Under the pieces are notes generated by a model. The model was not told the DNA's origin, made no database searches, and worked only from the letters and a program-made list of their open reading frames with translations. A DNA stretch of 64,000 bases from Ignelater luminosus. Lineage: Eukaryota > Arthropoda > Insecta > Coleoptera > Elateridae. The DNA lies in assembly GCA_011009095.1 (NCBI GenBank), contig VTPC01001731.1, positions 1 through 64,000 of the forward strand, read 5' to 3'. The position numbers were made by a program, and so were the translations under genes. Of the stretch, positions 24,210 to 33,744 are shown one piece after another (position 1 is the stretch's first letter; each line of letters starts with the position of its first letter).

Positions 24210-24990
24210 AGTCGTTATTACTTCATTCTTCTTTACTGGGGTCTGCCGATGCTTCTTTGGTCTCTCTTGTCAATATGTTGTCTTATAACATGGTTGATCC
24301 ATCGTTATTTGAATTGTGCTACTTCTTTTGAGTACTCGTGTCACTTAACTTCTTCATTCGGGACTCCCTATCTTGAGCTGATTCCAAGCATAACTCTCCT
24401 CTATGTATGTACATTGCGCTCTGAGTAATTTGGACTTTGATTATATGGGCGTGATATTGACCGTTCCACTCGTCTGGATATTTCTGAGATTTCCAGTTTT
24501 ATGACCTAGATACAAACACATACATGTTCTCTATTATATGATCTTCAATTCTTATTTGGATATTTCCGGACTAATTATCTTCTTTTTATTTACGAAACGT
24601 TGTCGTCTCTTGATTTATCTTCGTATCAGGATCTTCCATATTTATCACAAATCTAGCCTTTTCATTTGTTTTTGCTTTTTTTATGTAGAGTTGCTCCTCT
24701 TAAATCACTTGAAGATTCTACTTTTCGTTAATTATTATCATGATATAATTGACTTTTGATACGGCTTACATTTATTTTTGTTACTAAAATGTGCTGCTCT
24801 GGCAATGCCATTCCTATACTTTGTGGTCGTCCGTTTCTGTATTATTTTGGTAAGATGCCTTAATTTAAAACTCGGTCTATCTTAGCCCTTTTAGAATGTC
24901 CCATTTTATGTTCCAGTCAGTTGTTTCTGCTTATTCTTCATAGAAGTCTTACCTCTACCACAATCCGTGAAGCAAACTGACATTTCAGTG
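24210..24990 (-). pseudogene. LINE 3'-end relic
   Basis: Minus-strand translation in shifting frames gives an order typical of LINE ORF2 C-termini: IIENMYVFVSRS (the 'YVYLG' region) near 24,520, then AQCTYIEESYAWNQLKIGSP near 24,390 (the 'mer.mLg.slrdri' region), then TMDQPCYKTTY and PKKHRQTP near 24,250. Similarity is to the same broad LINE type as 36.7-39.9 kb. It is heavily mutated, with no long frame, and the assignment is tentative. Confidence 0.5.
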
Positions 24991-25369
24991 CAGGACCCTG
25001 AACTACCGACTGATTGCCTGCGGTGTTTGTGTTTTAAAGCGACGTTGATATTTAGAAGGAAATGTGTTGATCAACTTTGGATTTAATTCCTAACGAGCGT
25101 GAGCAAATCCTTGAATTATCTTCATCAAGGTAATTCTTGAGCGGTTGTTGGTGAGTAGTTTGCGCTGTAATTGTTTTGGATACGAAAAGAGAGTTATGAC
25201 TTTACTACAATATATCCGTTTTTGCAAGAAGGGGGCAAGATACTGAAGATACCTTGCTATAACAAGATAGCCCGCAATGGCCAGTTTAAGTGTGTAACCA
25301 GAAATCGAAACATTCGAAACGTAATTGTAGACTAACTTCAAGAAATTAGAGCAACCCAGTTGGCAAATA

Positions 25370-26036
25370 CGAGGGTAATCCCAAAAACTAGGTCTCCTAG
25401 TTTTTTAAAAAATTGAAAACAACATTTATTTTAAATAATTGATACATCATTTTAAAGCTTGAACATTCCTCTATTTTTCTACATAATCGCCAATGTCAAT
25501 GCATTTTTGTGGGCGCTGTGGCAGTTTTGTATGCCCTTGTCATACCGGCTCACCGCCATGTCGTTGAGGAAGCGTTGGACCGCTTCTTTCACCTCGTAAT
25601 CGTCACTGAAGCGCGTTCCAGCCAAATGTTCTTTTCAACTTGGGAACAAGTGATAGTCACTAGGTGCCAAGTCCGGAATATAGGGTGGGTGGGTAACTGT
25701 TATAGGAGAGCAATAGTCGTATGGGCGACGTGGGGGCGAGCCTTGTCGTATAGAAGGTATACGCCCTTGTTCAACATTCCTCTTCTCCGGTTCTGAATCG
25801 TCCGTCTGAGTTTTTTTTGAGTGTCTTACAATAACTGCACCTGGCGGTAGCGACAAGCGGGAGCTTCATTACGAACGGCTGTCGAGCCAAAACTGAGCGC
25901 CCCAGCGCAGCGGGCTGAGTGATGTCTTGGTTGAGAATGGGGGAAGCAATGAACACGGCAGTGTGACCAACAGACGTGCGAAAAGTTTCCCTGCAACCCC
26001 AGCTCTTTGGAGACCTTGTTTTTGGGATTACCCTCG
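25370..26036 (-). mobile_element. Internally deleted mariner element
   Basis: 667 bp flanked by TA (25,368-25,369 and 26,037-26,038). Inverted ends CGAGGGTAATCCCAAAAAC are identical on both sides for at least 19 bp. On the minus strand, the transposase C-terminus is recognisable: YIPDLAPSDYHLFPS (25,680-25,635), the mariner 'PDLAPSDYHLF' signature carrying the last catalytic Asp; then AGTRFSDDYEVKEAVQRFL and HKNALTLAI in another frame down to ~25,480. The catalytic upstream domain is absent and replaced by a ~250-bp segment (25,771-26,000) of other origin. A full mariner is about 1.3 kb, so this is a non-autonomous derivative. Confidence 0.92.
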
Positions 26037-26179
26037 TACCTTCATCGGAAAAGGATTCGAGGAAAGAGTCAATCTTGCGGAAGTTGTAGGTGTTGCGTTT
26101 GCACACCTAATCAAAATTGTAAAAAAATTCCAAATCTATATAAACAAAGAATGTTTAACCAGTCAGACGACTTTCTGTT

Positions 26180-26470
26180 TATATACGATACAGCACCGGA
26201 CGCCCATTTGTTGTCCGAAATTAGTCCGGAAGTTCATGGACGTAAATTATTAGATATTTGTCGTCCGAATATTTTTGTACGGAAGTTGTCGATCTATTAG
26301 ACGCTCGTTTTTGGACATCCATGGTACAAATTATGTCCAGTAACGTTTGTCTGTTACATGTTTAAAGTGACAAATATACGTCCTATGGACGTTTATCGAA
26401 CGTCCGTTAGCCAAAAACTGGATGTGCGATGAACATCCATTGGACATCGCAAAAGACTTAGAACCGCCAG
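26180..26470. repeat. Cluster of GGACGT/ACGTCC and TGGACATCCA motifs
   Basis: Within ~290 bp there are repeated, mutually complementary words: TTGTCCGAA, GTCCGGAAGTT, ATGGACGTAAA, TCGTCCGAAT, GTACGGAAGTT, TTGGACATCCATGG, TATGGACGTTTATCG, GAACGTCCGTTAG. They could pair into several alternative hairpins. It is possibly an internally repetitive MITE; no clear ends or target duplications were found. Confidence 0.45.
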
Positions 26471-26474
26471 TAGA

Positions 26475-27917
26475 AAGGCTGGAAACAGTTTTGATCATTT
26501 GATTTAGGATTCTGCTATAGTGTATCAATCTTCTTGTGTTCTTCAAATTAAGTTCAAGTCGTCATCTTCAAGAATGACGACAAGAATTTAGTCTCTTGTA
26601 GATATTTCGTTTTGTATCGTCTTTAGAGCAATATTACCTCAGACACAAATTGTGCAGGAATAAATTCTGTTCTAAGTGGTTCTATTGATCCTTTCTCTGT
26701 GATTAATAGTTAAGATACTAGAGAGTGGGTTTCCGACATACTACGTGACTTGCCTTATTTTTTTCAGCAGGTCTGTTGAGAATTGTACCCAGCAGTAAAC
26801 TGTTATTATTCTAATTTAAAGATCTCCAACCTTACTCTTGTGGATATTTTTTATTTTGATGTAACAGAGATAAGTCTACTTTTATTCTTATCGTTCAACA
26901 AGAAGTTATCTTAACTCGTGGCAGCTACAATAAACTTGCTGAAAGGTACGATATCACTGCCATGGGCGTCCTTAGACGTTAAGCCAATGAGACGATTGCC
27001 TTACGGCGCATAGTTGAAGGGAACGCAGAAATCAGTAAAGAAAGGCAAGAAATTGTTTAGATAAACCAACTCAAGAGCAGCAGTGTCGTATCCACCCAAT
27101 ATCTTGCAAAAGTGTCACCATTCAATTCGACTACAAAGAAGGTGGGCCCAAAAATAAAATCTTCGTTAACATAAGGAGATTATAATAATTGGTGATCACT
27201 CTGTTTTTGATTGTTGGATATATTCTTATGGTATTTATTTTATTAACAGTGACTTTGTGCAATTTCAAAATGAGAAATATTACTATACTGTGTTTTATCT
27301 TATCATATTTCCATTACTTATTTACTTATTACTCGTTACTCCATTCTGCTAGCTCAAGCGTCTCGTGTTCAGGTTGCAGCAATATCATCTACATTTGGAG
27401 AAATAAACCTTTACAAGCACAGAATCGCGCCCTGGTTGATTTTTCCTTCATTTAGAGCAGTGTTCGTTCTTTAATCTTTTGTGGGTTGCAAAGCACTTCT
27501 AGATATTTCCAACTTTATGATTAGCACTGTCATAGAATCTGAGTACATGTGGATTGAGACACTTTGGTTCCATACGCATAAAACCTTCATAGGTTCAAAC
27601 CAAATATTACGGTTGTCTCATACAGCGCCGCCAACTGATAATTTAGAATACCGACGCGCTGTTGTTACCAGTTCACAAATAAAATCGGAACACTTGAATG
27701 CTGTGGTATCAAACATTTAATTCGCAACAGTGCTTTGGCATTCTAAGTACGTCACTGTATCGGATTTTGAGTGGACTAATTCAGTCGACGCCGTTGAATG
27801 CCGCTCAACCGTGTTTGCTCTTTAATGACTTTTCAATTTCTCTTTTCCCCAAACCTTTCAATAATTTTTAGTTCCTATTTGAGTTTTTAATACTAAATAT
27901 GATTAGATATTTGTTTC
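26475..27917. other. Intronic stretch with a possible coding relic
   Basis: No recognised family. About 26,925-27,060 (+) reads NKLAERYDITAMGVLRR, a stop, then RIVEGNAEISKERQEIV, more protein-like than its surroundings and possibly an old transposon ORF. This is weak. Confidence 0.3.
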
Positions 27918-27920
27918 TTA

Positions 27921-28664
27921 AGCCGCGTTTACATACGCGTGCTGGTGCTCGTGTACACGCTCGAAAACCTTACTCGTATTGGACAACGAGCCGCGAGACG
28001 AGCCATACTACGAGCACGAGCCCTTAGCTCGCCAGGTTTGCTCCAGTGTCGGTACTTCAAAGAAAAGGTGTGTCTAAACTTGCAAGTCTATAGACGAAAT
28101 TTAATTGTATTTATTTGGCTCGTAGTGCTCGCCTATACAAGGCTACTAAAAGAGTTTCCAGATGCTAGGAATCTCAAAGCGATGGTTAGTCGTTCCTGTA
28201 CAGAAATTGCTTTTTGTTATCTTGTATTATTCCTAGCAATTCTGGGCCAACGGTATTACGTAAGTAGAAACTCAAAATCGGTTGGTGACATTCTACAAAA
28301 TGCCCTAAAATGCAGATTTTCCACCCGCAAATCATCTTATCATATTTTTTCCACTGTATCGTCTTCTGGATGCATAAATTGACGTAATTGACCAGCTTGT
28401 CTTCTCTTTTTTGTTTTATCAAGCAGCAAATGCATTACAATGGATCTGGCACTATCAGCTAATGAAAAATCGTCATTACTCCTCTTTTATTTTATAAAAT
28501 TGATTTGATGTTGTAATATTTTAACTACGAGAATTGCTCTTAAACCATCCGAACCTTCCAAGTCCAACTAAACGCTTAAATGTAGACGATTCACTCGCGA
28601 GTCCCGTAAGCTTTGCGAGCGCGAGTACAAGTACGAGCACGAGCACGCGTATGTAAACGCGGCT
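27921..28664 (-). mobile_element. PIF/Harbinger element, internally deleted
   Basis: 744 bp with TTA on both sides (27,918-27,920 and 28,665-28,667), the TWA target used by PIF/Harbinger. Inverted ends begin AGCCGCGTTTACATACGCGT and match for about 30 bp, continuing as CGAGCAC-type repeats. Minus-strand translation near 28,400-28,140 gives, across stops, ENLHFRAFCRMSPTDFEFLL, RIARNNTR, KAISVQE and IALRFLASGNSFSSL, the recognisable N-terminal region of Harbinger transposases. The DDE catalytic portion is missing. A 147-codon plus-strand frame (27,939-28,382) is the antisense shadow. Confidence 0.88.
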
Positions 28665-28669
28665 TTAGA

Positions 28670-29440
28670 GAACACCTTCAGAAACATTGATACAGAATGT
28701 CAGAATCTACTAATTTAAAATAATGCTCAAACTAGTCATGACCATTTCATACTATAAAGATAAATTATTTTGTTAGCATAGTTCTCATTGTTCGAATTCG
28801 CTCAATCTTCTTAACTCAACGGATTGCAAGCTACTTGATGAGCCAGATAAACACGAAGTTTCTGAACTTTTTACTGATTTATTTATTTATTTAGTTTACA
28901 GGAGTGTAAACAGGTATAACCCAAAATAACAACAATTTACGGTGAACTAGAATGATAAGGTTAGCTTCTTAAAACTTTCAAAACAAAAAGTATTTAGATA
29001 AACCGAGTACGTCCTTGTAAAAACATATTTCTTATGAAAACAAGGTTCTAACAAAGAAAAGCTGCAAAGCAGATCTAAGCCATCGCAAAGTTCAACTACG
29101 GTGCTCAATAATTTGTTTCGACGTATTCAACTCTCAGTCTCTCAAGGGATGACCTTGTTTTGTCGCCAAGATCGATGTTTGACTTCAACAATGGGAAGAA
29201 TGCGAACTTCATAATTTTGAGAAAGCGCAAGATGAAGCCTAAGAAGACAGCAAATATATTATAAAGCATCATCACCACTAACCCCTAGAAGGCCTAAACT
29301 ATTACGAGATATTTGCAAAAACTCAAATCAAAATAACAGCTTAAGCTCACCTCGAAGGAAGGGAAAAAGTTGATACACTTAAGAAGAACAAAGATAAAGC
29401 GATTAAACTTCTTTCCAGCTTCCCCCGACTTTTACCCAAT
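28670..29440. other. Intronic stretch, nothing recognised
   Basis: No supported gene. 28,875-28,900 is a short ATTT repeat followed by TTTACAGGAGTGTAAAC, a small imperfect palindrome. Confidence 0.35.
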
Positions 29441-29449
29441 TACCTTTAT

Positions 29450-29840
29450 CAGAGTTGGGCAAAACACTTTCAAAGTGCTTCAAACACTTCGAGTACGAGT
29501 AATCGACGCACGTTTCAGTATTTCAAGAGTTGATCAATTTTATAAGAGCGTGAAGGACTTATATAAGAATTCGAAGTACTTTTGCAAGAACTTGAAGCAC
29601 TTTTGCAAGAAATTTTAAGATTTGAACGTTTTAATAAGAAATTGAAGCAGTTTCATTAACTTTCAAAGCATTTATATTCACTTTTGTAATAGATTGATGC
29701 GTTCTTTATTATTTCAAGAGTTGGTTAGTTTTATAGAGGTTTGAAACACTTATATAGGACGAAATACTTCTGCAAGAATCTGAAGCACTTTCACAAGAGC
29801 TTGAAGTACTTTTGCAAGAGATTTGGAGCTTTAACAAATT
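29450..29840. repeat. GAAGCACTT-rich repeat, copy 1, with hAT-like left end
   Basis: Begins CAGAGTTGGGCAAAACACTT, like hAT left termini. It contains repeated ~20-bp words ACTTTTGCAAGAACTTGAAG, arranged in two ~190-bp blocks each opening with TATTTCAAGAGTTG (29,520 and 29,712). No matching right terminus of its own was found. The same sequence recurs at 33.27-33.74 kb in the same orientation. Confidence 0.65.
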
Positions 29841-29844
29841 TTAG

Positions 29845-30230
29845 ATTAACGCAGCTTCATAAGAAGACAGGGTTCGCCCTTGTCTGAAGAACAGAGAGGA
29901 CTACCTGGAAAAGTCGAGGAAAGATTTAGTGAAGAAAATGTTATGAAAATGAAGGAAACGTGAATAAAAGTCAGGGAATTTAATTATTTTGCCTGGAATC
30001 TCATATACAGCTCGACCAACCTCAGAAACGCCCTGGGTGAGCGTGTATGGGAGAGCTACATGTTGACCAAGTACACTCGCATCCAAAAACCTTTCTGCGA
30101 GAAATTTAAATAAAACTAAACGCCACCAATAACATGTAATGCATTTAAGACAACTTTTCGGGGCTTTTCTGAGGTTGGCCGCGCTGTAACTGATATACTG
30201 ACGCACATTTTGATTTTGTTTTCTATTTCT
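29845..30230. other. Stretch between repeat copy 1 and the Jockey gag; no gene recognised
   Basis: 29,905-29,990 holds GGAAAAGTCGAGGAA and AAAAGTCAGGGAATTT, a short motif duplication. A 101-codon minus frame (30,206-29,901) resembles nothing I know. Confidence 0.3.
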
Positions 30231-30239
30231 TACCCGACC

Positions 30240-31660
30240 AGTTCGTATGTCTTGATGAGAGCGATATTATTTTCGAGTAAGGCAGATCGTTGTGTGTGAA
30301 TGAAACAAGTTTCTTTTTCTCTTTTATCGGTTAGCTGTATTCGCATTTGCCCTTACCTCCTTCATCTGGTTTAGGGTTTACGTTGTTGGGTTTCTGATGG
30401 GCTGTTTTGAGCCCGTTGCATATTATGGCTGCAACAAGATGTCTTTATTTTTCAGTTTCTATTTCGTAGTTCCCTAGATTGTTGGTGGGAGGGTTTGCCG
30501 ATGTCGGAGTAGTATTGTATGGTTTTTATCCCTCCAAGAGGGTGAGGATGTCTGGTAATAGTTCGACAAACGCACTTGTTATGTCATAATGCGATAGAGC
30601 ATATAGAGCGATAGCGAGTACTTTCTTTAATGTCGTCGAATGCTTAGTGGTTGTGGCATTTCCCAGCAGTCGGGTTAAAAGAGGGATTTGTTGTTGTTAG
30701 AATGATAAAGAGGAGGCGTTTTAGCGAAGGGAGCGGGAAGGGTTGCTGCCACTTCGCTAGATGGTATACTTATCGTTGGGTTCAAGCGTCGACTGTCCAT
30801 TATTTGTGCAGTTTGTCTGTGAGGGTGTTTTCTTAGGGAATTTGGGACATCCTTTATAACTGGCTGGTTGACGCGGGTTGCCGGCTGGCCCTTGGCTTTT
30901 GTACAAGTGGCGGAGTGATGGTCTCCGGCACACTTGACGCATCGAGGGGGAGAGTGACAGCCCCTCTAACAGTGGTGGAAGCCCTGACATCTGTGGCATT
31001 GAGCGATAGAAGACGGTTTCTTTCTTGGTGTTTCAGTTTTTATGTTGAGCGGGAGAACGGTTCGTAGGCTCCGAATGCTTTTTGCATCTGGAGTTTTCTT
31101 AATGCCCACGAGAACCAAGGGTTTGGGACGATGCTCTTTGCCTACTACAATTTGTACTACTAAGTTTATCTGGAAACTTTTTTTTCCAGATCGTCCTTGA
31201 CGTCCACAGCATCTATTTCGGAAGGAATACCTCGAATTACCACTAATTGGTTTTTCTTCAGAGAGTTGGTACATGTAAAAGGCTATGTTGCTCTCATCAA
31301 GAAGGTGAATGGTTTTGCGATAGTCATTGATTGTTTCTGGATTGATATTGTATTTGAGACGTTTGAGTTCACTGGATAATGTCGTCCATCGTTCTTTTTT
31401 TTTACTACAATGGGAGGAATTTTTGTTTTCCTTTCTGTCGGAGTCAGGCTTTCAGTAACGTATTCCTCTTCCATGTCCTTGACTGTGAGGGCATTGAATC
31501 TGTATTGAATCACTGATTGTTATAGTTGTAGTGGTTGCAATTGAGCTGTCACATGTGGGCAGGTAGTTGCCCAATTTCTTTGTTGCGTATTTATATATTT
31601 CAGCGGAGAACAGGCGAAGTTCTTTGTTCGAGAGATTTTCGATTTGCTTCAGCATTGTTT
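30240..31660 (-). pseudogene. Jockey-clade LINE ORF1 (gag-like, zinc-knuckle protein)
   Basis: Minus strand, starting near 31,655 (MLKQIENLSNKELRLFSAEI). It is broken into overlapping frames 31,655-31,452, 31,513-31,283, 31,274-30,966 and 30,999-30,757. Seen: VLVGIKKTPDAKSIRSLRTV and LPLNIKTETPRKKPS, the Jockey gag 'pre-C2HC' region, then CHRCQGFHHC (30,970-31,000) and MRQVCRRPSLRHLY, remnants of CCHC knuckles. In a live element this protein coats the RNA and escorts it to chromosome ends or targets. ORF2 is not visible downstream. About 31,680-31,790 is GC-rich and may be the element's 5'UTR with its internal promoter. Confidence 0.75.
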
Positions 31661-31799
31661 ACAGTTAAAATTGTTTGTAATAGCTCGAAGAATAGTTCAC
31701 TTTACTCGGCGCAGCGCGGCACGGTGAACAGAGCACAAATTATCTACGTACACATCTCCGCACTGTACAACAAACGGCGTGCGTGACAAATAGTGTGTA

Positions 31800-33265
31800 G
31801 TATCTATATAATAAAATCTATTCATTTATTTATTTAAACTTATATTAGATTATTTAAAAGGGATATAGTCTTTTGGTACTGGTTTAGTCCTGAAGAGGGC
31901 TTTTTGATGCACTAGTGTAGAGGGTTTATTCGGCCTTAGTATTCCTGGAAAAATATTTTCTTTGGAGCACTCACTGAAATTTACATTTGCATTTGTCCCT
32001 TTTTTTAGCACGATTTTCCAATGGAATTTTATCGGCGCACTGACGATGTCACTCAACTATGGCGATAAACGCAAAGAAAGATTTGTTTGACCTCAGTTTA
32101 ACTGAAAAATATAATTTTTTAGTAGCACTAATTTTGCCATTTGACTTTGACATTTTTAGGCACGGCTCTCTCTCGAAACAAGTTTCGGTTGCACATAGGC
32201 CTTTAAATAGTAATAGACTGAATTACATTCGATATTTCACTAATGTATGATTTAGGTCAATACAAGTCGAAGATAAACGGGCTTTTTTTAGATATTCTCA
32301 ATATTGAAGGAGTTACGGACATCTTTAGTTGTACATTGAAAAGTACGAAAGACGCAATTTTACTTTTAATTACACTATCCCACTACGATAATTTATTGTA
32401 CAAAATGGTTGATGGCCCTGGGGAGTCTTGTGCAAAAAAGTCTTTCGTCGATTTAAACTGAGCGTGGGAAGCGTGCTATGCCAAGCCACATACACCGTTA
32501 GCACGTGCGACTACAAGCAGAATTGGCCAAGCTAGGAACCAATAGAAGTAGCGGATGGCCGCTAAGTTTTTTATAAGCAGAGGTCTTCCAAGATAACAAT
32601 AAGACCAGAAGAATAAGAGCCTCCAGCTTCTGTCTTAACCTCGTTTTCCCTATTCCTCGTGTCTTGTTTAGCTTAACTTTAAGTATCATTCTGACAATCC
32701 CTTTTCACGAGCATGAGAAAGGGCGACGAACACTTTTCAGAGACCTTGAAAAAGTCTGCAGCCACCACAAATGCGAAAACCATCAACTGCTGCCTTGAGC
32801 AGTCCACCTCATCTGACCCTGAGGAATCAGTCGCTGCGCTCAGATTTCTGAGTTAAGCTGTGACACACGCACAGCGGTTTAAATCGACAAACCTTCTGAC
32901 TGTAGATTTTTGGACAATTATTAAGACGATTATTGCAGTGGATTAGAACAATTAAGAATTTTGATAAGTAAAACTGTACTTTTCAGTCTAAAGCTAAAAA
33001 TGTTTTTAACTTCTTTAATATTGAGAATAGTTAAGACGGCCTTTTTTGACATAAACTATACATTGGTGAATATGATATGGTCATCCATATAAACAGCTAC
33101 TGCATTGAACAGAGCCTTACTGTTGACACTGCGCGAGCAATCACATTGTAAATGCGCGGTGATTACGCACTGATTACTGTTTATTTCCACTTTCTCTTGG
33201 TTCTGAATTTAGATTAGATAGGTACATGATATTTTCAGAAAAATACGGGAAAGTCAGGTAACCTG
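31800..33265. other. Stretch of unassigned sequence
   Basis: Short frames 32,059-32,250, 32,243-32,461 (+) and 32,056-31,850 (-) resemble no family. 32,500-32,700 contains TATAAGCAGAGGTCTTCC preceded by GC-richer sequence, reminiscent of an LTR promoter, but no partner LTR was found. Confidence 0.3.
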
Positions 33266-33269
33266 CAAG

Positions 33270-33740
33270 TGATTGATGCATTTTTCAGTATTGTAAGAGT
33301 TGGGCAACTTTTTAAGAAATCAAGCACTATCACAAGAACTTGAAGCACTTTTACAAGAGTGTAAAGGACCGTTACAAGAACTTGTTGTATTTTTCAGTAT
33401 TTCAGTAGTTGTGCTATTGCATAAGGCTTGAAGGAGCTTCACAAGAATTCGAAGCACTTTTACAACGGCTTGAAGTACTTACACAAGAGCTTGAAGCACT
33501 CTTCAGTATTTTAGTCACTTATAAATGCTTCATGCACTCAGCAAGTTGTGCTTGGTGCTTGAGATTTTAATTTTCGGGTAGTTGGTAATTGGTGCTTTAA
33601 GTTTTCAATTGTTGTGCTTGGTCATTGAATCACTTCTTTAAATGTTTAGTATTTGATACTTGTCAATTCGAAACACTTCAACTCAGTATTTGATGCTTGG
33701 TATTTGAAGAACTTTACTGCAGTGCTTTGTCTAGCTCTAA
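33270..33740. repeat. GAAGCACTT-rich repeat, copy 2, with hAT-like right end
   Basis: The same ~20-bp words as copy 1 (ACAAGAACTTGAAGCACTTT and variants) and the same block opener, TTCAGTATT.TAAGAGTTGGGC (33,287; again at ~33,393). It ends GTGCTTTGTCTAGCTCTAA, whose complement (TTAGAGCTAGACAAAGCAC) resembles the left end of copy 1. The pair may be the two ends of one ~4.3-kb hAT-like element that later received a Jockey insertion, but 8-bp flanks agree at only about half the positions. Confidence 0.6.
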
Positions 33741-33744
33741 CTTA

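Noticed and set aside
27939-28382. 147-codon plus-strand frame as a membrane protein
   Set aside because: It lies inside the Harbinger derivative, antisense to its transposase remnant.
31850-32056. 68-codon minus-strand frame as terminal exon
   Set aside because: No family resemblance, splice context or neighbour supports it.
29450-33739. A complete hAT element with 8-bp duplication
   Set aside because: The 8-bp flanks (ACCTTTAT and ACTTAAAA) agree at only about half the positions and no transposase was seen; kept as a hypothesis only.
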